Positions 15,080 to 21,964 of a stretch of 30,390 nt of DNA are shown one piece after another. Origin of the DNA: a virus. The DNA lies in IMG/VR virus record IMGVR_UViG_3300044608_000137, positions 1-30,390 of that record. One strand, written 5' to 3'. The position numbers and the translations under genes are program-made. The number at the start of each line of letters is the position of its first letter. Position 1 is the stretch's first letter. The notes below the pieces were generated by a model. It was not told the origin of the DNA. It did no database searches and worked only from the letters and a program-made list of their open reading frames with translations.

Positions 15080-15264
15080 AAACACGGAACGTATTTAAGA
15101 AAGTAACAGAGGCATTTAACCAACACGTAAAGCCTACTACATTAGAAAACGAGTTCATCCCTAACAACGGAGTAAGACACGGAGACTTAAAAAGATATTG
15201 GGATAATTACAACGCACAATTAGTTAACAGAATCTCAGAGATAAAAAGCTATGAAACGATTTAA
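15076..15264 (+). CDS. Hypothetical micro-protein, 62 aa
   Basis: This basic 62-residue protein (MKTRNVFKKVTEAFNQHVKP...) contains the motif NGVRHGDLKRYWDNYNAQLV. It overlaps the upstream stop by ATGA and the next gene by 14 bases. No known family. Confidence 0.65.
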   Translation: MKTRNVFKKVTEAFNQHVKPTTLENEFIPNNGVRHGDLKRYWDNYNAQLVNRISEIKSYETI

Positions 15265-15394
15265 GATAACATACAAGGTAAAGCTAAAGAGATGGGAGGA
15301 ACGTTATTTAATTGTAAGCGCATACACTCAGTCAGATGCTAAAGATAAATTCCAATTATGGAAAGGTTTAATAACAGATATAAGTGAGATATGA
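15251..15394 (+). CDS. Hypothetical micro-protein, 47 aa
   Basis: This 47-residue basic protein (MKRFKITYKVKLKRWEERYL...) has a strand-strand-helix pattern with a Lys/Arg-rich first half, so it could bind nucleic acid. It overlaps the previous gene by 14 bases and the next start by ATGA (15391-15394). The tiling supports translation. No family recognised. Confidence 0.6.
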   Translation: MKRFKITYKVKLKRWEERYLIVSAYTQSDAKDKFQLWKGLITDISEI

Positions 15395-15615
15395 AAACAG
15401 CAATAGAGTGGTTTGCACAACAGGTTAATTCATCTAAATGGAAATTTGCTGATAAAACAGATAGAGAAGCTATTATTCAACAAGCCAAACAAATGGAGAA
15501 AGGGCAGATTATTGAAAGCTATTGTCAAGGTTGTTTTGATATTAGCAAAGATGAAAATATTTTTCCAAGAGAAACATCAGAACAATACTACAACGAAACC
15601 TTTAAATCAGAGTAA
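15391..15615 (+). CDS. Hypothetical protein, 74 aa, common Bacteroidota phage type
   Basis: MKTAIEWFAQQVNSSKWKF followed by IIQQAKQMEKGQIIESY is a pattern I recognise from many small early proteins in Bacteroidota phages. The IIxQAKxMEKxQI helix is the most constant part. A C-terminal Cys pair (CQGC) is present. No function has been assigned to my knowledge. It is coupled upstream by ATGA and precedes the 151-residue protein by one base. Confidence 0.7.
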   Translation: MKTAIEWFAQQVNSSKWKFADKTDREAIIQQAKQMEKGQIIESYCQGCFDISKDENIFPRETSEQYYNETFKSE

Positions 15616-15616
15616 G

Positions 15617-16072
15617 ATGAAGCTAATTAAAACAGAAGTAAATTATCTTCTTAAAAATGAAGAAGGTGTTATTATAGCCTCAACATCTACAAAAGACGGG
15701 AATAACAAACTATCCAAACAAAACTGTGATGAGATATTTGGAGTAGTTGATGTTGAGAAGTTGGCTGAGGAATCTTGGGGAGATAAAATATCATCACCTT
15801 ACCACGCTTATGTAGATGGCTTCAACAAAGCAATGGAGTTGAATAAAGACAAGGTGTTTAGTTTGGAGGATATGAGAAAGGCTTATGAAGAAGGCTATCT
15901 TGATGAACATAGTTTTGAAGTTGTTATCCAATCACTCCAACAACCAACAGAAATTGAAGTTGAGATTGAGATGGAAGATGTAATTCAATTGAAGAAAAGA
16001 GCAGGAGGTATTACTAATATGGGTAAACCAAAACTTGACTCACAGGGATGTTTAATGCTTAAAAAGATTTGA
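15617..16072 (+). CDS. Hypothetical protein, 151 aa
   Basis: I choose the ATG at 15617, one base after the previous stop; the open frame extends further upstream, but that part overlaps the real 74-residue gene and has shadow-like composition. The protein (MKLIKTEVNYLLKNEEGVII...) has a strand-rich N-terminus, a helical middle (AYVDGFNKAMELNKDKVFSL, EDMRKAYEEGY) and a VEIEMED acidic stretch. The DMRKAYEEGY-type motif recurs in small early phage proteins of this phylum, function unknown. Confidence 0.7.
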   Translation: MKLIKTEVNYLLKNEEGVIIASTSTKDGNNKLSKQNCDEIFGVVDVEKLAEESWGDKISSPYHAYVDGFNKAMELNKDKVFSLEDMRKAYEEGYLDEHSFEVVIQSLQQPTEIEVEIEMEDVIQLKKRAGGITNMGKPKLDSQGCLMLKKI

Positions 16073-16073
16073 T

Positions 16074-16238
16074 ATGCCAGATATAGCAATGTGCAAGAAT
16101 GAAACTTGCAAACTAAAAAAAGATTGTTACCGGTATATGGCAGAACCATCTAAATATTGGCAAACATACGCAGACATAAACCCTAACGAAAAAGGCGAAT
16201 GTGATTACTTTATCAAATATATAAAACCAAAAAAATGA
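16074..16238 (+). CDS. Small Cys-motif protein, putative zinc binder, 54 aa
   Basis: This 54-residue protein has Cys at 7, 12, 18 and 43 in the arrangement MCKNETCKLKKDCYRY ... CDYF. This is a familiar small phage zinc-binding pattern (CxxxxCxxxxxC, then a distal C followed by aromatic residues). It is coupled to the DnaA-like gene by ATGA (16235-16238). Function is unknown; four Cys suggest a metal-stabilised mini-domain. Confidence 0.7.
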   Translation: MPDIAMCKNETCKLKKDCYRYMAEPSKYWQTYADINPNEKGECDYFIKYIKPKK

Positions 16239-16669
16239 ATTATAACATACAATCAATTACAGACACAAAGAACTCATTTCCTAAGAATACAAGATTCGTG
16301 TTTGAGGATTTTCTAATAGCTTGTCCTTTCTCTCTGGAGTATCTTCGCCAGGTATCACGCAAACGAGAAGTAATGCAATGGCGGCAGTTAGGTATGGTTT
16401 GGTTAGCAATAGAAAATATGCACCTGAGCAAAGCAGGTAAGTTCTTCGACAAAGACCACAGCACAGTTATTCACGCTTTAAAAGTAGTTAGACAAGCAAA
16501 TAACGGATTTGATTATGTGCTAAAAGAAAAGATTGACAAGATAATGAACTGCATTGATCTTAGCGTACCTTACTCAAACGATTCAAGTGAGAACGAAAAG
16601 AACTCTTTAATTTATTTAGAACGATTAATTAAAAAAAAATTAGCTGCTGAAGGTATGCTATGTGTTTAA
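16235..16669 (+). CDS. Stand-alone DnaA domain IV-like DNA-binding protein
   Basis: Residues about 38-88 match the C-terminal DNA-binding domain of DnaA. SRKREVMQWRQLGMVWLAIE is the basic loop and helix region, and GKFFDKDHSTVIHALKVVRQ contains the DHST signature (74-77) that reads DnaA boxes. The AAA+ ATPase domain of DnaA is absent: the protein is 144 residues in all, with a short N-terminal part and a C-terminal helix. It could mark the phage origin, sequester host DnaA boxes, or repress. It sits just before the recombination genes. An A9 run near the 3' end (16631-16639) encodes KKK. Confidence 0.82.
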   Translation: MNYNIQSITDTKNSFPKNTRFVFEDFLIACPFSLEYLRQVSRKREVMQWRQLGMVWLAIENMHLSKAGKFFDKDHSTVIHALKVVRQANNGFDYVLKEKIDKIMNCIDLSVPYSNDSSENEKNSLIYLERLIKKKLAAEGMLCV

Positions 16670-16675
16670 AAGTAT

Positions 16676-16683
16676 TATATTTG
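16676..16683 (+). promoter_or_regulatory. Candidate -7 promoter element before the ERF gene
   Basis: TATATTTG matches the TAnnTTTG box and lies 24 bases before the ERF start codon, in a true gap between genes. No TTTG is found at the -33 position, so the promoter would be weak or internal to the early operon. Confidence 0.4.
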
Positions 16684-16707
16684 TAAACAATTAAAAACAG
16701 AATAACT

Positions 16708-17247
16708 ATGAAAAAAGAAGAAGTGGTAGACGTTCTACCGAAAAGCGAAACTATCTACACTAAGCTATGGAAAGCGAAGCAAGAGATAGGCAAAGTTACT
16801 AAAGGAAGTAACAATCCTTTCTTTAAATCAAAATACGCTGATTTAAACGCTATTTTAGAAGCTACTGAACCAATCCTATTAAAACACGGTTTAATACTCT
16901 TACAACCCATCTTAGACGGCAAAGTATGCACTCAGATAATAGACATAGAAAACGGAGATAAGATAGAAAGCAGTTTAGTTCTTCCAATGATTACCGACCC
17001 ACAAAAATTAATTGCTTCGATTACTTATTACCGAAGAGGGTCACTCCAAACTCTGCTCACGCTTCAGGCGGTGGATGACGATGGTAACACGGCACGAGAA
17101 GCGGTAAGTAAGTTATTTCCTCAGGAACGTTTTGAATCGGGACTTACTAAAGTATCAAACGGAGAGTTAACTACAGAACAATTTAAGAATGCGTTGAAAG
17201 GATATGAATTAACTGAATTACAAACAAAAGCAATGTTATTGTTATGA
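16708..17247 (+). CDS. ERF-family single-strand annealing recombinase
   Basis: This 179-residue protein matches the ERF superfamily. EIGKVTKGSNNPFFKSKYAD (27-46) and LNAILEATEPILLKHGL are the core motif region, and the block around LIASITYYRRGSLQTLLTLQ ends in DDDGNTA. ERF proteins anneal complementary single strands and drive phage recombination and concatemer formation. The partner exonuclease gene follows with an ATGA overlap (17244-17247), forming a classic two-component recombination system. An SSB-like gene is close downstream. Confidence 0.85.
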   Translation: MKKEEVVDVLPKSETIYTKLWKAKQEIGKVTKGSNNPFFKSKYADLNAILEATEPILLKHGLILLQPILDGKVCTQIIDIENGDKIESSLVLPMITDPQKLIASITYYRRGSLQTLLTLQAVDDDGNTAREAVSKLFPQERFESGLTKVSNGELTTEQFKNALKGYELTELQTKAMLLL

Positions 17248-17915
17248 AGATTAGATGTAGCGCAATAGGTAAGATAATGACTTCTCCCAGAACAAAGGGA
17301 GAGGTTCTATCTGAAACGGCAAAGACTTATATTCAAGATTACTTTAAAGAAAAGGAATTAGGAATAGCTAAAGAGTTTTGGAGTAGATACACGGATAAAG
17401 GTTTACAGATGGAAGATGAGGCAATAGAGTTTGCAGGTCAAGTCTTAGAATGGGAGTTTGTGGTTAAAAACACGGAACGATATAATAACGAATGGCTCAC
17501 AGGCGAACCCGATGTAATTACAAAGTACCTACTTGCTGATATAAAATGCTCTTGGGATGGATCTACGTTTCCGTTATTCGATACTGAGTTAAAGAATAAA
17601 GATTATTTTTGGCAGATGCAAGGATATATGATGCTTACAGGGTTAGATAAAGGTGAGTTAATTTACTGCTTAATGAACACTCCCCATCAAATTGTAGAAG
17701 ATGAGGTTCGTAGAGCGCATTGGAAAGCAGGATTAATAGATGAGGATTTAGACTTGCGTGAAGCGGTACAGAGCCAACACACATTTGATCATATTCCTAA
17801 CAACCTACGAATTAAAAGATTCATCGTAGAAAGAGACGAACACGCTATAGAACAGATTAAAGAGAAAGTAGAACTTTGTAGAAACTATTACGAAACGTTA
17901 AAAAGTATAATTTAA
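17244..17915 (+). CDS. Lambda exonuclease/YqaJ-like PD-(D/E)XK nuclease
   Basis: This 223-residue protein is the 5'-3' exonuclease partner of the ERF annealase. Active-site residues are E59 (QMEDEAIEF), D90 in GEPDVI, and the D99-x-K101 pair in LADIKCSW, followed by the Q-containing helix YFWQMQGYMMLTG. The order E, GxxD, DxK, Q is diagnostic of the lambda-exo/YqaJ family. It would digest double-stranded ends to expose single strands for annealing. Its ATG overlaps the ERF stop. Confidence 0.87.
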   Translation: MKIRCSAIGKIMTSPRTKGEVLSETAKTYIQDYFKEKELGIAKEFWSRYTDKGLQMEDEAIEFAGQVLEWEFVVKNTERYNNEWLTGEPDVITKYLLADIKCSWDGSTFPLFDTELKNKDYFWQMQGYMMLTGLDKGELIYCLMNTPHQIVEDEVRRAHWKAGLIDEDLDLREAVQSQHTFDHIPNNLRIKRFIVERDEHAIEQIKEKVELCRNYYETLKSII

Positions 17916-17927
17916 AAACAAAGTAAA

Positions 17928-18125
17928 ATGAGTAGAAGTAGTCTTAAAATATCAGAACATTATATAAACCACGATACTTCAATTGAATATTATACTTTAT
18001 CTTTTGAAATAATGGTTCCTGAAGATATTACAAAAGAAGAATGGTATATATTAAATCATAAATTAGAAGATTTATATTACGAAATGAAAGAAAGTAAAAA
18101 TAATAATAATCAAAAACAAAAGTAA
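17928..18125 (+). CDS. Hypothetical protein, 65 aa
   Basis: This 65-residue acidic protein (MSRSSLKISEHYINHDTSIE...) has a beta hairpin-like first half and a helix with the motif TKEEWYILNHKLEDLYYEM. A poly-Asn/Gln/Lys tail follows. It lies between the exonuclease and the SSB-like gene with 2 bases to the latter. No family recognised. Confidence 0.65.
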   Translation: MSRSSLKISEHYINHDTSIEYYTLSFEIMVPEDITKEEWYILNHKLEDLYYEMKESKNNNNQKQK

Positions 18126-18127
18126 AA

Positions 18128-18364
18128 ATGAGTTACGACAATACGAACACGGCAGTTATTTTTAAGAATAACAAGAAAGAAAACGAGAAGCATCCAGATT
18201 ACCGCGGGACTATAAACGTAGATGGAAGAGAATTAGAAATTAGTCTATGGGTTAAAGATGGTAAAGCAGGTAAGTTCTTTTCAGGTAAGATACAAGAACC
18301 ATTTAAAAAGATGGAAAATACATCTGACAAGATTAGAAACGAAAGTTCTGGGCTGCCTTTCTGA
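18128..18364 (+). CDS. Putative single-strand DNA-binding protein, 78 aa
   Basis: A compact beta-rich domain (NTAVIFKNNKKENEKHPDYRG, then LEISLWVKDGKAGKFFSGKI) is followed by a flexible tail that ends SSGLPF. The pattern of an OB-like core plus a C-terminal hydrophobic-Pro-Phe tip resembles bacterial SSB, whose terminal peptide recruits repair proteins. The tip lacks the usual acidic residues. Similar short proteins occur near ERF and exonuclease genes in phages. The SSB role is inferred from fold type, tip and context. Confidence 0.55.
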   Translation: MSYDNTNTAVIFKNNKKENEKHPDYRGTINVDGRELEISLWVKDGKAGKFFSGKIQEPFKKMENTSDKIRNESSGLPF

Positions 18365-18381
18365 TATTAAACATATTTGTT

Positions 18382-18389
18382 TATATTTG
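18382..18389 (+). promoter_or_regulatory. Candidate promoter for the replication genes and leader RNA
   Basis: TATATTTG matches the TAnnTTTG -7 box. About 19 bases upstream (18358-18363) lies TTTCTG, a poor but partly matching -33 element that overlaps the end of the SSB-like gene. A start near 18395 would place the RNA 5' end exactly at the beginning of the structured leader. Confidence 0.55.
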
Positions 18390-18395
18390 CCGCAT

Positions 18396-18489
18396 AGATT
18401 TGCTCTCACATTATAAAATCTAAGGAATTTAGTTTGTCCTGATTAACAAGTAGCGAGGTGAGAGCCGTGAAAGTTAGTCGGGACTTTTT
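18396..18489 (+). ncRNA. Structured leader RNA with crossing helices and U-tract
   Basis: The gap 18365-18505 before the replication genes holds two long complementary pairs. Helix A: GCTCTCAC (18402-18409) with GTGAGAGC (18458-18465), 8 perfect pairs. Helix B: GTCCTGATTAA (18436-18446) with TTAGTCGGGAC (18474-18484), 11 pairs with two G-U. The 5' strand of B lies inside the loop of A and its 3' strand outside, so both together form a pseudoknot with loops of 26, 11 and 8 bases. Extra short helices are possible (18396-18401 with 18416-18421; 18420-18423 with 18429-18432, these two exclusive). Helix B is followed directly by five T (18485-18489), as in a terminator, and the ATG is 16 bases on. 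This is the plan of an attenuator, riboswitch-like or protein-binding leader. I match it to no known family. Confidence 0.6.
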
Positions 18490-18505
18490 ATTTAATATTA
18501 GAATT

Positions 18506-18922
18506 ATGGCTAAAGACAAAAAAGGATTTATCTTATACGCTGACCAAAAAGCATTATTTGAACAACTACCAAATGAAAAGGCAGGGGAATTGATAAAATT
18601 TATCTTTGCTTATGTAAACGATGAAAATCCTGTAACAAAGGATTTAATTATAAATTTAGCTTTCACTCCAATTAAACAACAACTCAAAAGAGATTTAATT
18701 AAGTTTGAAGAAACTAAGGAAAAACGGAGTGAGGCAGGTAAGGCAGGTGCTAACAAAAGATGGCAAAACATAGCAAACGATAGCAAACGCATTTCGACTA
18801 TAGCAAAAATAGCTGATAATGTAAATGTAAATGATAATGTAAAAGATATAAATAAACAACCTATTCCTCATTGGAATTCTGACATAGGAGTAGATGGTTA
18901 TTCAATAAACAAAAAGAAATGA
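18506..18922 (+). CDS. DUF6291-like replication-associated protein
   Basis: The start is the ATG at 18506, after the leader RNA; the frame continues upstream to a GTG at 18458, but that lies inside helix A and adds no family-like sequence. The 138-residue protein begins KDKKGFILYADQKALFEQLP and NEKAGELIKFIFAYVNDENP, a pattern I associate with DUF6291 proteins found before phage helicase genes. A basic linker with KRSEAGKAGANKRWQ may bind DNA, and the tail is Asn/Asp-rich and disordered. It overlaps the helicase start by ATGA. A role as replication initiator or helicase-loader partner is inferred. Confidence 0.7.
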   Translation: MAKDKKGFILYADQKALFEQLPNEKAGELIKFIFAYVNDENPVTKDLIINLAFTPIKQQLKRDLIKFEETKEKRSEAGKAGANKRWQNIANDSKRISTIAKIADNVNVNDNVKDINKQPIPHWNSDIGVDGYSINKKK

Positions 18923-19773
18923 TAGTTAATCATAGAAGCCAAGATGAGTTATTAGAGTTACTCAGACAAGATAAGATTCCTTTGGGTAAGGGAATAAGTA
19001 TAGAATTAGACAATCATTTAAGATTTAAAGAAGGTACGTTTAACATTATTTTAGGACACGCTAACGTAGGTAAGACTTATTGGGTATTATGGTACTTACT
19101 TACTATGTCGGTTAAATACAACCTTAAACACCTAATTTACTCTTCTGAGAATTCCGTGTTTGGAATCAAGCGTAATTTGATAGAGTTGTGTGCTGGTAAG
19201 AAGATTAAGGATATGTTTGAATATGAATTAGACAACTATAAAAACTTTATTGAATCTCACTTTGATTTTATAGATGCTCAGAGAGCGTGGACAATTGACG
19301 AGTTTATGAAGCAAGTACAGGAATTAGGTAATTACGATGCTTTAATGATTGACCCTCACAACTCTTTTTTAAGACCTAAAGGAAGCAATGCTCACGATTA
19401 TGATTACGAAATGGCTACGAGGCTAAGGTTATTTGCTAAAAAGACGAACACAACTATCTATTTATGTATTCACGCTGCTACAGATGCTTTAAGAAAGACA
19501 CATAAAGACGGGGAGTATAATGGCTTACCTATTCCCCCAAGTATGGCAGATGCAGAAGGTGGTGGTAAATGGGGAAATAGAGCAGATGACTTCTTAGTAA
19601 TACATAGATACCCTGCTCACGAATCACATTGGATGTTTACAGAGATTCACGTTAAGAAGGTTAAAGAAACAGAAACAGGTGGAATGCCTACATTTGCAAA
19701 CAAACCCGTATTATTTAGATTAGAATACGGAACTAAATTTACTTGCGAAGGAATTAATGCTTTAGGAATATGA
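18919..19773 (+). CDS. DnaB/RepA-like replicative helicase ATPase
   Basis: This 284-residue RecA-fold ATPase has a Walker A motif GHANVGKT (46-53), then SSENS (75-79) in the place of the catalytic Glu strand of hexameric helicases, Walker B DALMID (140-145), a sensor-like CIHAAT (183-188), and NRADDFLVIHR (220-230). This matches a DnaB C-terminal/RepA-type single-domain helicase. It lacks the N-terminal primase-interaction domain of full DnaB. It is coupled to the DUF6291-like gene and to the following coiled-coil gene by ATGA overlaps. No primase gene is seen, so the host enzyme is probably used. Confidence 0.8.
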   Translation: MIVNHRSQDELLELLRQDKIPLGKGISIELDNHLRFKEGTFNIILGHANVGKTYWVLWYLLTMSVKYNLKHLIYSSENSVFGIKRNLIELCAGKKIKDMFEYELDNYKNFIESHFDFIDAQRAWTIDEFMKQVQELGNYDALMIDPHNSFLRPKGSNAHDYDYEMATRLRLFAKKTNTTIYLCIHAATDALRKTHKDGEYNGLPIPPSMADAEGGGKWGNRADDFLVIHRYPAHESHWMFTEIHVKKVKETETGGMPTFANKPVLFRLEYGTKFTCEGINALGI

Positions 19774-20042
19774 ATTTATTTGATGTAATACACGCTAAGA
19801 CTTCCTTAAATGCGATTATAGGAAGCATCCGACTTTCTCTACACGATTTACGAGAGAAACACGAACACAGAAAAGATTTAATAGAAACCTTAGAGAAATA
19901 CGAAATATGGATGAGTGAAACCAGAGATACTTTAAGCGCTATGGAAGATGAGAATAAGCAGCTAATTAAAAGACTTGCTCAGTATCATACTGAATATTTA
20001 AAATTGAAGCGAGAAAATAATGAATTTAAACAGTTGTTATGA
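19770..20042 (+). CDS. Coiled-coil protein, 90 aa
   Basis: This 90-residue protein is predicted helical throughout, with a heptad-like stretch (about 40-90) containing LSAMEDENKQLIKRLAQYH and LKLKRENNEFKQLL. It overlaps the helicase stop and the next start by ATGA. It may be a helicase accessory or dimerising adaptor. No family recognised. Confidence 0.7.
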   Translation: MNLFDVIHAKTSLNAIIGSIRLSLHDLREKHEHRKDLIETLEKYEIWMSETRDTLSAMEDENKQLIKRLAQYHTEYLKLKRENNEFKQLL

Positions 20043-20410
20043 ATGAAGAACAATTATTTAATTATTTAAAAAAATATTATATATACGATTTAACAAAAAG
20101 CGAAGATAAATTTTCAAGTTATGATTGTTTTAGTTCAACATATAAATGCGTAATTGAATTAAAATGTAGAAATAAACACTATGATAATTTGATGTTAGAG
20201 AAAATTAAATATGATAGTTTAAACAAAATGAATTGCAAGGCTCTTTATATAAATTCAACACCAGAAGGAATATTTGTTTTCAATATAAATGATATAAAAC
20301 CAAATTGGATTACTGATAATTCAATGCCTAAACAAACAGAATTTGAAAATAATAACAAGATTGAAAAGACATATACATTAATTTCTATACATAATGCCAT
20401 AAAAATATGA
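20039..20410 (+). CDS. Putative PD-(D/E)XK-type nuclease, 123 aa
   Basis: The motif YKCVIELKCRNKHYDNLMLE (about 35-54) contains the E-x-K pair typical of the PD-(D/E)XK fold. D29 upstream is a candidate for the missing acid. The following ALYINSTPEGIFVFNIND pattern fits the core strands. The protein lies between helicase-associated genes and NinG, so a recombination or restriction-type nuclease is plausible. Its DNA is more A/T-rich than its neighbours (many AAT, AAA, ATA codons), a possible sign of a more recent arrival. Catalytic function is inferred only. Confidence 0.5.
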   Translation: MNEEQLFNYLKKYYIYDLTKSEDKFSSYDCFSSTYKCVIELKCRNKHYDNLMLEKIKYDSLNKMNCKALYINSTPEGIFVFNINDIKPNWITDNSMPKQTEFENNNKIEKTYTLISIHNAIKI

Positions 20411-20934
20411 AAGCTAAGAAATGCAAAGTATGTAAAAACGAATTTACACCGATATATACTACTGCACAAAGCACTTGTTCGTTAAGTTGTGCTATTGAAC
20501 AAACTGCCCAGAAGAAAAGCCAAGCGTGGAAAGAGCGTAAGAAGATACTAAAAGACGAACTAACTACTGTGCAGGATTTAATGAAAGTAGCGCAGCAAGT
20601 ATTTAACAAGTATATTAGGTTAAGAGATGAAGGAAATTTATGCGTGAGTTGTGGTAAAACTCCTAAGAAAGGCAATGCAGGACATTTCTATTCAGCAGGT
20701 GGACACTTCAACGTAAGGTTCGATGAGCGCAATGTACATTTACAATGTGAGTATTGCAATTCGTTTTTATCTGGCAACCTTTTACCTTACCGTGAAAATC
20801 TTTTAGTTAAGTTAGGATATGAAGAGTTCGAGCGTTTAAGCGTTGATGCGATGAAAACACGAAAGTTTACACGAGAAGAATTAAAAGAGATTATAGAAAA
20901 ATATAAGCAAAAGATAAAAGACTTTAAAAATTAA
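20407..20934 (+). CDS. ninG: NinG/Rap-family recombination protein
   Basis: This 175-residue protein matches the lambda NinG (Rap) family, which cuts branched recombination intermediates. The N-terminus has a zinc finger (CKVCKNEFTPI, with C6, C9, C24, C28). The middle holds NLCVSCGKTPKKGNAGHFY (C79, C82, H93) and VHLQCEYCNSFLSGN (C114, C117), the HNH-like zinc core. A basic coiled C-terminus follows. With ERF, exonuclease and SSB-like protein it completes the phage recombination set. The start overlaps the previous stop (ATGA). Confidence 0.87.
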   Translation: MKAKKCKVCKNEFTPIYTTAQSTCSLSCAIEQTAQKKSQAWKERKKILKDELTTVQDLMKVAQQVFNKYIRLRDEGNLCVSCGKTPKKGNAGHFYSAGGHFNVRFDERNVHLQCEYCNSFLSGNLLPYRENLLVKLGYEEFERLSVDAMKTRKFTREELKEIIEKYKQKIKDFKN

Positions 20935-20937
20935 ATA

Positions 20938-20945
20938 TATATTTG
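20938..20945 (+). promoter_or_regulatory. Possible -7 promoter element after ninG
   Basis: TATATTTG lies in the gap between ninG and the next ATG (20967), 22 bases before it. No -33 TTTG is present at the right distance. It could restart transcription of the small-ORF block before the sigma factor. Confidence 0.3.
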
Positions 20946-20966
20946 AACCAACAAAACAGAAAAATT

Positions 20967-21275
20967 ATGAAAGTAGAAATCCAAAACTTTACAGGAACTC
21001 AGAAAGAGTTTGAATTAGAAATCGTCTATGCACAAGGAGTGATAGAGGCATTCTCAGCTAAAGCCGAATACAGTTACGGCTATGATTTAGCAACTGACAC
21101 ACCAGAATTTATCTTTGAAAGCATTCAAGGAGCTAAATGGAATGGCATCACAGGAATTTATTATCCTTATATTTTCTCAGAGGAAGAATGTAACGCAATT
21201 GAAGCGCAGATGAGAGACCAAATTGATTGGGAAGAAATTATAGATGTGTTAAACAATTGGAATAATAGAGACTGA
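20967..21275 (+). CDS. Hypothetical protein, 102 aa
   Basis: The ATG at 20967 is preferred over a TTG 24 bases upstream, which overlaps the candidate promoter element. The protein (MKVEIQNFTGTQKEFELEIV...) has a beta-rich first half and an acidic helical end with FSEEECNAIEAQMRDQIDW. It resembles no family I can name. It is followed after one base by the next gene. Confidence 0.7.
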   Translation: MKVEIQNFTGTQKEFELEIVYAQGVIEAFSAKAEYSYGYDLATDTPEFIFESIQGAKWNGITGIYYPYIFSEEECNAIEAQMRDQIDWEEIIDVLNNWNNRD

Positions 21276-21276
21276 T

Positions 21277-21495
21277 ATGAAAGCAATATTAGAATTTAAC
21301 CTACCAGAAGACGCACACGAGTATAATCTTGTAAACAAGGCGGTAGATATGAGCGTAGTTCTTCACGAGTTCGACCAATATTTAAGAGGGAGACTTAAAT
21401 ACGAAGACAATATAACCGATGATGCATATAATGCGTTACAGGATGCGCGTGATAAATTGTGGGACTATGCTAAAGATGCAGGTATAGAACTATGA
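21277..21495 (+). CDS. Widespread small phage protein, 72 aa
   Basis: MKAILEFNLPEDAHEYNLV and LHEFDQYLRGRLKYEDN match a small protein often seen in phages of several host phyla, commonly near replication genes. Its function is unknown to me. The fold appears alpha with a short N-terminal strand. It is coupled to the next gene by ATGA (21492-21495). Confidence 0.75.
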   Translation: MKAILEFNLPEDAHEYNLVNKAVDMSVVLHEFDQYLRGRLKYEDNITDDAYNALQDARDKLWDYAKDAGIEL

Positions 21496-21740
21496 CACCG
21501 AAAGAGAAAGCAAAGGAGTTATTGTACAATTACGAATTGCAAGTAAGATTCAGTATGGAGGATTGCTCGTTTACATATAGAGATACTAATTATGGTTTAG
21601 CAATAAAAAGAACGGCAAAACAATGCGCATTAATTGCAGTTGATGAGATGCTTGATTTTAGAAATGGCTTATACATTAATGAGGGGAGTTTGGCTCATCA
21701 ATGGCTACTAGATGTCAAACACGAAATACAAAAACTATGA
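21492..21740 (+). CDS. Hypothetical protein, 82 aa, common phage type
   Basis: MTPKEKAKELLYNYELQVRF followed by AIKRTAKQCALIAVDEMLDF is a familiar pattern in small phage proteins (MTPKEKAxEL ... KxxALxxVDEM). Function unknown. It overlaps the next start by ATGA (21737-21740). Confidence 0.72.
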   Translation: MTPKEKAKELLYNYELQVRFSMEDCSFTYRDTNYGLAIKRTAKQCALIAVDEMLDFRNGLYINEGSLAHQWLLDVKHEIQKL

Positions 21741-21964
21741 AAAGCACAGAACTAAAAATCTATCACGCTACAATGTTTATTATATTTAGCGTAATACTTG
21801 TTTTACTCGTTTCTAAGGCACTTTCTACTGATAGTAATAGCAAAGTATATCCAATAGAAAGAAGCACGATTAAAACGTCTTATTTAAAGCCATCTGATTT
21901 ATCAAAAGAAAACCTATCTTTGCAGAAACAAAATTATTACGAGAGATTATGGAACGAGAAATAA
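21737..21964 (+). CDS. Small single-TM membrane protein, 75 aa
   Basis: The start at 21737 overlaps the upstream stop. A transmembrane helix at about residues 11-28 (ATMFIIFSVILVLLVSKAL) is followed by a polar region of about 45 residues. It is the first of two adjacent membrane micro-proteins outside the lysis block. A role in superinfection exclusion or host membrane takeover is possible but unproven. Confidence 0.65.
   Translation: MKSTELKIYHATMFIIFSVILVLLVSKALSTDSNSKVYPIERSTIKTSYLKPSDLSKENLSLQKQNYYERLWNEK

Noticed and set aside
16631-16639. A9 run in the DnaA-like gene as a frameshift site
   Set aside because: Both alternative frames stop within a few codons and it is at the far end of the gene, so no useful product would result.
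21915-21922. TATCTTTG as a promoter -7 box
   Set aside because: It fits TAnnTTTG but lies inside a coding region without a good -33 element; such matches are expected by chance in AT-rich DNA.
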